Assembly (NCBI GenBank): GCA_003158355.1
Contig: PMIV01000226.1
Span: forward strand, 5,888 to 20,011
Source: Anaerolineaceae bacterium
Lineage (GTDB): Bacteria; Chloroflexota; Anaerolineae; Anaerolineales; Anaerolineaceae
Length of the DNA: 14,124 bases
Reading direction: 5' to 3'
Shown here: positions 1 through 6,694 of the stretch, in pieces
Position numbering within the stretch: the first letter of the stretch is position 1
Layout: every line of letters begins with the position of its first letter
Notes under the pieces: generated by a model
The model's input: the letters and a program-made list of their open reading frames with translations, nothing else
Told to the model about the DNA's origin: nothing
The model's database searches: none
Program-made: the position numbers and the translations under genes

Positions 1-482
1 CGATAATAGAATTGGTCGATGCGCAAATTGTTCATTGGGTCAGAGGCATGATCCTTTCCTCCACCGCTGACATACGGTTTTTCCCCCCGATCTTCTAACC
101 GCTTGGTAGACTCTAATTTAAAATAGTCCACGTAATTCTGCAAAAGATTGGGAAAATTAATTACGTTAATTTCAGAATCTTCCAGATTTTTCAACCCTCC
201 AGCTTTAAGGCAAACATTCGCTTCGATAACCGATTTTATTCCACCATAATCCACTAAAACTTTGATGATCACGATGAGAATGTCTCGATCACTGGGGCGA
301 ATTTGCTTTTTACCGTTTTCCCACTTATAAATTTGATCGGGTGAGACAACTATGCCTGGATAAAGGCTCATCGCCTCTGCCATTTTTTCCTGCGTAAGTT
401 GTTTCCCATTCTCGCTTTTTGTCTGATTACGGAAGTAAGCCAGATAACCCCCAAAGGTTTTGTTGATTGGTTCTTTAACCAT
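1..482 (-). CDS. XRE-type HTH domain protein, N-terminal part (runs off left edge)
   Basis: The frame is open from an ATG at 482-480 to the window edge, about 160 residues, so the C-terminus is missing. An AGAGGGA Shine-Dalgarno lies seven bases before this ATG; an ATG seven bases further upstream meets a stop after four codons, so I chose 482. Residues about 25-75 look like an XRE/Cro-type helix-turn-helix: a LTQEKMAEAM helix, then SPDQIYKWENGKKQIRPSDR with the conserved WENG. Next comes a segment containing EANVCLKAGG, which resembles the linker after the HTH in many Chloroflexota proteins that continue into NB-ARC/STAND ATPase and repeat domains (family knowledge from memory, not tested). 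Residues after about 110 are not recognisable. It is probably a DNA-binding regulator or the N-terminus of a larger STAND-type signalling protein. It is divergent from the small peptide gene at 694. Confidence 0.75.
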   Translation of the reverse strand, partial: MVKEPINKTFGGYLAYFRNQTKSENGKQLTQEKMAEAMSLYPGIVVSPDQIYKWENGKKQIRPSDRDILIVIIKVLVDYGGIKSVIEANVCLKAGGLKNLEDSEINVINFPNLLQNYVDYFKLESTKRLEDRGEKPYVSGGGKDHASDPMNNLRIDQFYY

Positions 483-537
483 TATTCATTCCCTCTTTTC
501 CGCCAATTTTGACGGTGAGAAACGCTTTTTTTGCAGT

Positions 538-551
538 GGTAACCGATTACC
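538..551. promoter_or_regulatory. Imperfect palindrome in divergent intergenic region, possible operator
   Basis: GGTAACCGATTACC is palindromic except at two central positions. It lies between the divergent HTH gene and the small peptide gene, about 55 bases ahead of the HTH start, where a regulator could act on both. No convincing -35/-10 pair was found around it, so its role is speculative. Confidence 0.2.
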
Positions 552-693
552 CCCTGAGTTATAAATAAATGAGGTAGCTGACCTAAAAACAATTAAATAT
601 TTGAAAGTGAATTCTGTTGCGTGTCTTAAGAGACAGGATCTTCCTGAGTGGGCCCCCACCAATCTGAATTCTCCAATTCTCTCGGAGGAAAAA

Positions 694-909
694 ATGACAC
701 GCATTAAAAAAGTTGTTCTCTCTATTTCAACCCTTATGGTCCTGGCACTTGCTGCGGCAGCTTTGATCTTTGCCGGACCCCAATCAGGGAAACTGTTATC
801 CGCAGATCCCATCGCAAGCACAATCAGTGCACCTATTCAGGCAGTTGGATCGCATAATGCGGGTAATTTATTGGCTGATTGCCCCGGATGCCCAATTCCG
901 CACGGATAA
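694..909 (+). CDS. Small secreted or membrane-anchored peptide with C-terminal CPGC motif
   Basis: This encodes 71 residues. The frame is open further upstream, but the ATG at 694 has a strong GGAGG (684-688) five bases before it and begins a classic export signal: TRIKK, then a hydrophobic run of about 20 residues (VVLSISTLMVLALAAAALIF). The rest, about 45 residues, is Ser/Ala/Gly-rich and ends ADCPGCPIPHG, with two cysteines as CxxC close to the C-terminus. I do not recognise a family. It may be exported and cleaved, or stay anchored by the N-terminal helix. It converges on the TPR-CHAT gene and shares a hairpin terminator with it. No promoter close to consensus is visible upstream. Real expression is supported by the ribosome binding site, signal and terminator; the function is unknown. 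Confidence 0.65.
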   Translation: MTRIKKVVLSISTLMVLALAAAALIFAGPQSGKLLSADPIASTISAPIQAVGSHNAGNLLADCPGCPIPHG

Positions 910-931
910 TATTAATGATTATACGTCTTTT

Positions 932-963
932 GAATCTCGGTATGCGTGAGCATACCGAGATTC
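932..963. terminator. Perfect 14-bp hairpin between convergent genes
   Basis: GAATCTCGGTATGC (932-945) and its exact reverse complement (950-963) enclose a four-base GTGA loop. On the plus strand a T-rich stretch follows within about 20 bases (TTGTAAAATTTATTTTT). On the minus strand the hairpin lies 27 bases past the TPR-CHAT stop but is followed by AAAAG rather than a U-tract. It is best read as a shared terminator, stronger for the small peptide gene. Confidence 0.7.
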
Positions 964-989
964 TTGTAAAATTTATTTTTGTGCGGAGG

Positions 990-3900
990 TTAGGGCATGC
1001 CAATACAACAATATCCGGCCCAACTGGCAATGGGTTTTGAGAGTTGGATAAATTCTCTTTGGGTTTGTGCAAGAGCAAAAGAAGGTGAGGAACCTTGCGT
1101 ATAGTTATGATAAAAAGCGGTCATGAAGTCAGCCGAAGAACTATCCAGAACTGGCCAACTACTGCCGACGACAGATTTTGCTCCAGCGGATAGACAGGTT
1201 GTGGGCAGGCCGACATGCTCGTCACCGGGGTAGATGCGGCTGAAGAGACTGCTGCACCCGGATAGGGTCACCAATTCAGGCAGGGGAGCCAGTTCGCACA
1301 GTTGGTCCTGATAAATATCTTCTCCCCATAATGCCAGACCACTTAAATTCCCACTGATCGAATCAGAGAAAAAATGGCTGGCAAAATGGAGAAAAGAAAA
1401 TTTAGTAAGTCCTCTTGATCCATCAGTGTGGCTGGCCTTTTTGAGATTTTGCCAACTGGCTTTTTCCTCATTCAGAATCAGGCCACCGGCGGTGAGGATC
1501 GGTGAAAAAGAGGCAACTTCTTTTTTGACATAATTGAGATCCGGGTGTCTCCCGGAGAAAGTAGATACTCCAACCACCAACCCCCTTTGCTGGAAAGGCA
1601 AGGCATTATTTTCGGGTTTCCCCCATAAAAGGCAGAGGCTGTGCAAGGAAGGTGCAATTACAGGAATACAACACTCCACTAAAGAACGCGTACCCTTCCC
1701 AAGCTGTAGAGCATTCCAGGGTAAACCGTGAAGCTGGCCGTGTGGAGAAAGAATCAGCGTTGAATCCGGATCGAGCAAAAGGGAAACGGTTTGAGGAATG
1801 AGCACATTGCCAAGATTTATTAAATCTATTTGTTCGGGAACTGCCCCGCTGTACTGGCTGTTCTTGCAGGCTTCCAGGGCCAAAAGTTCATGTGATGAGA
1901 GGGTTACCTGATAGGCTAGACATTCATCGAGTGATACAAAGACAATAAATACCTGATTGTCATGAAAATAATAATCCAATGACATCCAATTGGAACCCAA
2001 TTTATTTTGGCAGTCGGTGCGAAAGGAGGAGAGATCGAACTCCTGGCTTGAATGGTCTCCAATACCTGGCCGTAAGCGTCGTTCTAGATGGGAAAGGATT
2101 TCCTCATACTGTTTGCTCTTTTCAGCCAGGTTCTGCCGCATTTGTCTGGTTTGCAGCGCCGATTTCAGACTGTTCTGGGGGTTGGAGAAGCTTCTCATTT
2201 GATCTTGCAGCCAAATAATTTCGCTTCTTACTCTATTTAACTCCTGTGATTTTATTGAGCGCGCTGAAATTGGATCAGAATTGAATTGTTGGATCAAACT
2301 AACAGCTTTATCAGCTTCAATAAAATTCAGAGTGTCTTGTGCAGATTGGCAGGTAAAAGAAAATGGAATAGCTCTGGAAAACAAGCTAGCAGGCTTACTG
2401 GCATATGAACCTGAAAGCGCTGCTTGCCAAAAATTGCTGCGAATTTTGCTCAAACTGTGGATGGATCGACGATATTCAAACAGGGCTTCAGACTGATCCC
2501 CGGCCTGTTTTGCCAATTCAGCCAAACCAGCATAGGCATGCCAATCAATTTCGTCGAACAATGATTTGCTCAGGTGTAAAGCCTCTAGATAATTTTTGGC
2601 AGCGTCCGTGGGTCTACCATCAGTAGAGTAATAATCTGCCAATGCCAGCAGGCAGGATGCCTGTTCAAGGATCATTCCCATTGTCTTAAAAAGCTTTAAT
2701 GAGAGATGAAGGTGTTCCTGCCCTTCAGAGAAGCGATTCTGCTGGATCAATAATTCTCCGATCAACCGCTGTGCCAACGCAGCCTGTGGACGTAAGTTAA
2801 AACGCTCACTTCTTTCAAGTGATTGTTGTAAACAGTTCATAGAATTATCCAGATCGCCCTTTTCATAATAGATTCTGGCTTTGAGGTTGCTCACTGTGGT
2901 AAGAGAGGCATTTTGTTGGTTGATCTGGTAGAACTCTTCTGCCTGCTGTAAATGATCGAGCGAAGAGTGGAAATTTCTCAGGTAAAACCAGGCCGAGGCA
3001 ATACCCATTTCACAATCAGCCTTGACAAGAGTATTATCAAATGAACTTAATGATCGTATAACTTGTTCAAGGGTGATAAGGGAATCTTGATATCGGCCGG
3101 AAACGAAATATGCCTTGCCGAGGTTAGTGGAATCGATACAGGCGTTGAGGGAGTTACCAATCCGATGATGAAGATTTGCTGCTTTCTGGAATAAGGCAAT
3201 ACTTGCCTGCGGGTCGCCTTTAGATAGGTTGAATAAACCTTGGGTTGTGCAGTTGTCTGCTAACAGGCCCCAGGTGTGGTGGCGTTGAAAGATCGCGCCG
3301 GCTTCTTTAAAACAGTTATCCGCTTTCTCCAACTGTCCATCCTGTAACACGGTAACACCCAAATAGGTCAGACAAATGCCGTGCCATAATTCCAGATCGC
3401 ATTGGAGAAAAATTTCATCGGCTTTTTCAAAAAAAGCAATCGTTTCAGGAAGGTCAGTGGTTCCAAAAAGGGAATTCAATCCATATTGGTAATAGGTTCT
3501 GGCTATAAAGTAAGGATTTTGTTCCCCTTTGAAGATTTCAATTATGGAGTCTAACTGCTGTACTGCCTGGACAAAATGATTTTGGCTGCGAAAGAAATTG
3601 GCCTTCATTAGACCGCACTGCGCCTGACCAAATGGAAACTTCTGGGAAATAAAATAGTCTTCACTCAACTCAATATTGGTTTGAGCTTCAGAATATTTAT
3701 GCAGGTAGATCTGATTACTGGCCAAAGACAGCCGGCAGTAAGGGGAAAATCGCTCCAGTTTTGAAGTTTCAAGTGTATGTAAGGCTCTGGTCAGGGTTTT
3801 CAACGATTGTGTTTTTCTGTCTTTGGCCCAAGAAAGTTCGTTCAATTGCCAATCACAGGCGGCTACCCAGTCGGGTTCATTTAATTCCAAAAATCCCTGG

Positions 3901-4214
3901 CGGGCTTCACGCAGCGGTGAAGATACCAATAAAGGACGAGTCCAATGGTTTGCCGCCCTGGCCAGGTACCAGGCAGAAAGCGAGCGCAGGAATAATGTTG
4001 TCTTTTGGGATGCAGCAGCTAAATAGACTACCTGAGAAATGGCCCATCCTAAACCTGGTTTATCATATGCTAGATTTTCGGATTCTTGGGCCATTTGGTC
4101 TAATAAATTTTCATTTAGAGCTGGAAGAGAAATAATAGCGCGAGTGAGGCTGGATTCATCAATTTCATGCTTATACAGACGCTTTGCCAGAATCAAATAA
4201 TCGTTGGCAGGCAT
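990..4214 (-). CDS. TPR-repeat protein with C-terminal CHAT (caspase-like) protease domain
   Basis: This 1074-residue protein has a probable helical N-terminus, then many TPR-like helical pairs over roughly residues 115-600 (for example FSEGQEHLHLSLKLFKTMG). A charged, possibly coiled-coil stretch follows at about 650-720, and a CHAT domain spans about 740-1074. In the CHAT domain I see the LILSPHGQLHGLPWNAL strand, the catalytic-type histidine in FLHFASHF (His947), the catalytic-type cysteine in LVTLSGCSS (Cys987), then GAKSVVGSSWPV and the terminal W-A-G-Y segment usual for the family. CHAT proteins are caspase/separase-clan cysteine peptidases; TPR arrays usually bind a partner or trigger. 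The dyad looks intact, though the base after His947 encodes Phe where Gly is common. The protein has no signal peptide and is probably cytoplasmic. It is the last gene of the sigma operon, starting six bases after the preceding stop with no Shine-Dalgarno, which suggests translational coupling. The target protein is unknown; the upstream 249-aa product is the first candidate. Confidence 0.93.
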   Translation of the reverse strand: MPANDYLILAKRLYKHEIDESSLTRAIISLPALNENLLDQMAQESENLAYDKPGLGWAISQVVYLAAASQKTTLFLRSLSAWYLARAANHWTRPLLVSSPLREARQGFLELNEPDWVAACDWQLNELSWAKDRKTQSLKTLTRALHTLETSKLERFSPYCRLSLASNQIYLHKYSEAQTNIELSEDYFISQKFPFGQAQCGLMKANFFRSQNHFVQAVQQLDSIIEIFKGEQNPYFIARTYYQYGLNSLFGTTDLPETIAFFEKADEIFLQCDLELWHGICLTYLGVTVLQDGQLEKADNCFKEAGAIFQRHHTWGLLADNCTTQGLFNLSKGDPQASIALFQKAANLHHRIGNSLNACIDSTNLGKAYFVSGRYQDSLITLEQVIRSLSSFDNTLVKADCEMGIASAWFYLRNFHSSLDHLQQAEEFYQINQQNASLTTVSNLKARIYYEKGDLDNSMNCLQQSLERSERFNLRPQAALAQRLIGELLIQQNRFSEGQEHLHLSLKLFKTMGMILEQASCLLALADYYSTDGRPTDAAKNYLEALHLSKSLFDEIDWHAYAGLAELAKQAGDQSEALFEYRRSIHSLSKIRSNFWQAALSGSYASKPASLFSRAIPFSFTCQSAQDTLNFIEADKAVSLIQQFNSDPISARSIKSQELNRVRSEIIWLQDQMRSFSNPQNSLKSALQTRQMRQNLAEKSKQYEEILSHLERRLRPGIGDHSSQEFDLSSFRTDCQNKLGSNWMSLDYYFHDNQVFIVFVSLDECLAYQVTLSSHELLALEACKNSQYSGAVPEQIDLINLGNVLIPQTVSLLLDPDSTLILSPHGQLHGLPWNALQLGKGTRSLVECCIPVIAPSLHSLCLLWGKPENNALPFQQRGLVVGVSTFSGRHPDLNYVKKEVASFSPILTAGGLILNEEKASWQNLKKASHTDGSRGLTKFSFLHFASHFFSDSISGNLSGLALWGEDIYQDQLCELAPLPELVTLSGCSSLFSRIYPGDEHVGLPTTCLSAGAKSVVGSSWPVLDSSSADFMTAFYHNYTQGSSPSFALAQTQREFIQLSKPIASWAGYCCIGMP

Positions 4215-4220
4215 AGGGGG

Positions 4221-4970
4221 TTAGCATGAATTTGAACTGAGAGTAAGATAAAGATCCCCTTTTATCTGAGTCAGGTCATCATTAAAGACTTTAGAAAGGG
4301 GTATGCTGGGAAATGGATATTTTCCGGCTTCGCATAATGTTATTTCAGCAGCATAATTACCCCAACGCAGAGAAGCTTGAACCGGGAATGCGGAAATTAC
4401 ACTATCATTTGAGCTTGCCAGGCTTAAATTGGTGATCAATGCTTCATCGTTTTCTGCAAGAGTGCCATTGATCAGAACTGTGTAAGTGCTACCGTCCAAA
4501 ACAAAATCTTTCCGTAAGAGAGAATAAACCGGTACTTCTTCAAGGTTTTCAGCAGAGCGGTAGACCACTTGCATCGGGAAGAAAACATTCATCAATTGAC
4601 TCTGTGTTTGAGAAAAAAAGAGCGGCCAACCAGACACATGGGTTTGATTTTCTATTAAAAAAGAAAATTCAAGCTTTGAATTCAATAGATACGGATCATG
4701 AGTGGATGATCCGGGTGTGGAATTCATTGCGATCAGGTCAATAAATTGTTGGCGAATAATTTTATTATGCAGAAGTTTTTGATAAAAAGCAGGGAAGCGT
4801 TGACGAATATCAATCCCTTTAATGACTTGATCAACCATCAAATCAAGGGTCTCATTTGCAGCATCATCGCCATTATTTGTTGAAAGGCCAAATTGAAGAA
4901 GATCTTCCATAAGATCCTTGATCGCTTTTTCCTTATCGAAATGGTATACCTGGAATTTATCATCACTCAT
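4221..4970 (-). CDS. Uncharacterised 249-aa protein between sigma factor and CHAT protease; candidate sigma regulator or protease substrate
   Basis: I do not recognise a named family. Residues 1-85 look helical and acidic to mixed, including a RFPAFYQKLLHNKIIRQQFIDLI helix pair. A short Ser/Thr/Pro/Gly-rich hinge follows (about 83-92, NSTPGSSTHD). Residues 95-249 look beta-rich, with alternating strands such as STYTVLINGTL, ASLRWGNYAAEITL and GDLYLTLSS, reminiscent of an Ig-like or regulatory beta-sandwich. There is no signal peptide, transmembrane helix or zinc-binding CxxC pattern of a classic ZAS anti-sigma factor. The ATG overlaps the end of the sigma gene by eight bases, and no Shine-Dalgarno is seen, so translation is probably coupled. 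By position it is equivalent to Csx30, the CHAT substrate that restrains an ECF sigma factor in type III-E CRISPR loci. That parallel is inference from gene order only; at 249 aa it is much shorter than Csx30. Confidence 0.85.
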   Translation of the reverse strand: MSDDKFQVYHFDKEKAIKDLMEDLLQFGLSTNNGDDAANETLDLMVDQVIKGIDIRQRFPAFYQKLLHNKIIRQQFIDLIAMNSTPGSSTHDPYLLNSKLEFSFLIENQTHVSGWPLFFSQTQSQLMNVFFPMQVVYRSAENLEEVPVYSLLRKDFVLDGSTYTVLINGTLAENDEALITNLSLASSNDSVISAFPVQASLRWGNYAAEITLCEAGKYPFPSIPLSKVFNDDLTQIKGDLYLTLSSNSC

Positions 4971-5742
4971 TAAAGTTTATTCCTGTTTTGAGAAAAATCT
5001 TTCGGAGATCTTTTAAGGCATTGAAATGCAGGCAATAAATGGCATCAGTGCTCTTCCCAAGTCGTTGAGCGATCACTGTAGGGGATAAATTCTCGAAGTA
5101 TTGTAATATGATCACTTCTCGTCTTGCTTCCGGAATTTGATTCAATGCCAATTCGATTGCTGCACGCAGTTCTTCTTCTTGCAGCATCTGTAGCATGTCT
5201 GGCGTTTCGAGCATATTTTCTGTTTCTTCATCCAACACTACCTGCATATTTGCAGGGATCTTGCGTTTTTGCATTTCCTCGGACATAAATTTTAAACATT
5301 TTAATTGAACAATTCGGCGGATCCAGGCATCGAAACTAATATCATAGGGGAATTGTGCCGTTAATATGGCTTCAGCAGCTTTAGTGGCGCATTCTTCAGC
5401 GAATTCATGGGTATTGATGCATGTATCAAAATTTTTATGCACTAAATATTGGTAGGCAAAACGGATCAATTTTTTTAATAATGGCTCCCATACAGCGAAA
5501 TCCCTTTCTATTTGAACCGCGAAAAGATAATCGTGCCAGAGAGAGTAATTATCAATGACATTTTGAATGTACAAATCCAACTGCGAGGGATTTGCCTCGA
5601 GATAATAATCCAACCGTTTACGAGCCAGATTGCTCAACAAAATTGGTTTTACCTGACAAATAATATCCTCACTTTTCTGAAGAGAAAGAGAGGCGAGGGA
5701 ATCTTCTAGTTGGGTTCTGATGTCATCTTTAGGTAAATTCAT
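4963..5742 (-). CDS. ECF-like sigma-70 family RNA polymerase sigma factor with long N-terminal extension
   Basis: This gives 259 residues from ATG 5742. The frame also allows a TTG at 5754, but neither start has a clear Shine-Dalgarno, so I prefer the ATG. Residues about 85-155 match a region 2-type core (VWEPLLKKLIRFAYQYL, then FDAWIRRIVQLKCLKFM). After an acidic linker (about 170-192, EEN/EEE-rich), residues about 192-250 are a clear region 4 helix-turn-helix: ALNQIPEARREVIILQYFENLSP, then VIAQRLGKSTDAIYCLHFNALK. Regions 1.2 and 3 are not evident, as in ECF sigma factors. The first 80 residues are an extra helical extension, which could be a binding site for a regulator. It recruits RNA polymerase to a set of promoters not identifiable here. 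It is first in the operon, its stop codon lying inside the start of the 249-aa gene. Confidence is high for sigma factor; which ECF group it belongs to is unknown. Confidence 0.88.
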   Translation of the reverse strand: MNLPKDDIRTQLEDSLASLSLQKSEDIICQVKPILLSNLARKRLDYYLEANPSQLDLYIQNVIDNYSLWHDYLFAVQIERDFAVWEPLLKKLIRFAYQYLVHKNFDTCINTHEFAEECATKAAEAILTAQFPYDISFDAWIRRIVQLKCLKFMSEEMQKRKIPANMQVVLDEETENMLETPDMLQMLQEEELRAAIELALNQIPEARREVIILQYFENLSPTVIAQRLGKSTDAIYCLHFNALKDLRKIFLKTGINFNE

Positions 5743-5805
5743 TGTAAGCAGCAAAGGTTTTCAATAAATCAATAAAATCGAAATTCGTTAAAAACAATTT
5801 TTAAC

Positions 5806-5835
5806 ATTATACGCTGAACTTGGGCTGAATGTTGA
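5806..5835 (-). promoter_or_regulatory. Predicted promoter of the sigma-CHAT operon
   Basis: Read on the minus strand, TCAACA (5835-5830, four of six matches to TTGACA) and a perfect TATAAT (5811-5806) are separated by 18 bases. Transcription would start near 5799, giving a leader of about 57 bases before ATG 5742. The form is that of the housekeeping sigma factor, so basal transcription need not depend on the sigma factor encoded by the operon. Confidence 0.55.
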
Positions 5836-5903
5836 TGGATTAATGAAAAATGAAAGAAATTAAATCAAACAGGAATATAAAGTATAGAAAATTGTTCTTT
5901 ACT

Positions 5904-5939
5904 TAAAGTCACCGGTGGAGGGGAAAACCGGTGACTTTA
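5904..5939. other. Perfect 13-bp hairpin of unclear role upstream of the sigma operon
   Basis: TAAAGTCACCGGT (5904-5916) and its exact complement (5927-5939) flank a ten-base purine loop, GGAGGGGAAA. Neither side has a clean U-tract: GAGGGGG follows on plus, GTAAAGAAC on minus. It lies about 70 bases upstream of the predicted sigma promoter and so outside that transcript. It may be an old terminator, an insulator between regions or a protein-binding site. Confidence 0.5.
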
Positions 5940-6360
5940 GAGGGGGAATAAACGTCATCCAGCAACAATTAATTCCAAAGCCTCTCACAATATCACAACA
6001 ACGATTTCATGTTTTCTGCATATACTCTTATTATCAATTCGGCGATCATTTTCCAGAAAATATATTAATTCAGCTTGTGGTTTTCCCTTCGCAATTTTGC
6101 TCACAGAGATGTAAACTAATAAGAAGACAAGAGGATTATTTTGATCAACTAATTGTTGTGATAATGCTCCTTAACATGAAGGAAAAGGGTGGATTATTGT
6201 TCTTGTTTTATCTATCATTCCAAATTATTTCTTCGCCGCGGTATCCGTTATATCAATGGAAAACAAATGATTTTTAAACTTTTCTCCCTATTCTGAACTA
6301 GATTGCCGTTTTATTTAGTGTTACAAAGCTTAAAATTTTCAATTTTTTGTGAACTTTTTT
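5940..6360. other. AT-rich intergenic stretch without convincing gene
   Basis: About 420 bases separate the orphan hairpin from the sugar operon control region. One plus-strand frame stays open from 5915 to 6277, but it would start at a GTG inside the hairpin, lacks a ribosome binding site and shows no domain-like pattern. I see no RNA gene, repeat array or insertion sequence end in it. Confidence 0.5.
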
Positions 6361-6386
6361 TGTTATCGATACCGTTATCGTTGACA
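6361..6386 (+). promoter_or_regulatory. LacI-type operator, copy 1, abutting the -35 box of the sugar operon
   Basis: The core CGATACCGTTATCG (6367-6380) is palindromic apart from two central-region positions and has the CG centre usual for LacI-family operators. The whole 26-base block, including the adjacent TTGACA, recurs exactly at 11024-11049 ahead of the lacI-family gene. A repressor here would cover the -35 box and block RNA polymerase. The link to the regulator at 11147 is inferred from this shared block and proximity. Confidence 0.8.
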
Positions 6387-6409
6387 CACAGAAAATTAGT
6401 ATGTATAAT
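6381..6409 (+). promoter_or_regulatory. Consensus sigma-70 promoter of the chvE-gguAB operon
   Basis: TTGACA (6381-6386), a 17-base spacer and TATAAT (6404-6409) are both perfect consensus boxes. Transcription should start near 6416. Such a strong promoter directly joined to an operator fits high-level but repressible expression of the binding protein. Confidence 0.85.
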
Positions 6410-6415
6410 ATAAAC

Positions 6416-6694
6416 GTTTCACTCAAGTAAGAACTCCGAACAATTTCACCTAAATTATTTCTGCCTCGAAATTCATGAGGATCAAGTTGAGATTTTAGCA
6501 GGTAAATCATTGAGAGGAGGATCAATAAATTTCAATAACATCATACAGTTCATTTCAAGGCTGTTGCCATGTTTGTTGCCTGTGGCGTAACTGTTCCATC
6601 TCCACCAATAGATTTTCGGCTTGTTTACATGGAGACTCTTTTTATCAATAAAAGGTCTCACAAAAACCTAGGGAAAGACGAAAGGAAACGCCTA
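6416..6694 (+). other. Long 5' leader of chvE with orphan ribosome binding site and hairpin
   Basis: About 280 transcribed bases precede the chvE start. AGGAGG at 6515-6520 is the best Shine-Dalgarno in the region, yet no ATG, GTG or TTG lies at proper distance. The triplet eight bases on is ATT (6529), which would open a 40-codon Cys-rich frame ending at 6651. Just before the chvE ribosome binding site, GAGAC (6632-6636) with following T-rich bases can pair imperfectly with TAAAAGGTCTC (ending 6659), forming a hairpin. The leader may control translation or may be a decayed gene start. Confidence 0.35.

Noticed and set aside
486..821. 111-codon minus-strand frame overlapping the small peptide gene
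   Set aside because: It overlaps the divergent control region and the peptide gene, whose ribosome binding site and export signal are far better evidence; the composition of the reverse frame is not protein-like.
990..5742. A complete type III-E CRISPR locus
   Set aside because: No repeat-spacer array, no Cas7-11/gRAMP gene and no adaptation genes are present in the window; only the protease-sigma arm has a parallel.
6240..6252. Possible third LacI half-site (CCGTTAT) upstream of the sugar operon operator
   Set aside because: Only the seven-base half-site matches; the other arm of the palindrome does not, so chance is sufficient in AT-rich DNA.
5915..6277. 120-codon open plus-strand frame in the AT-rich intergenic region
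   Set aside because: It would start at a GTG inside the 13-bp hairpin, has no ribosome binding site, and its translation shows no domain-like pattern or signal sequence.
6569..6694. Upstream ATG giving a 42-residue N-terminal extension of the ChvE-like protein
   Set aside because: The extension would bury the lipoprotein signal; only ATG 6695 places a basic end, hydrophobic run and lipobox cysteine correctly, with AAAGGA ahead of it.
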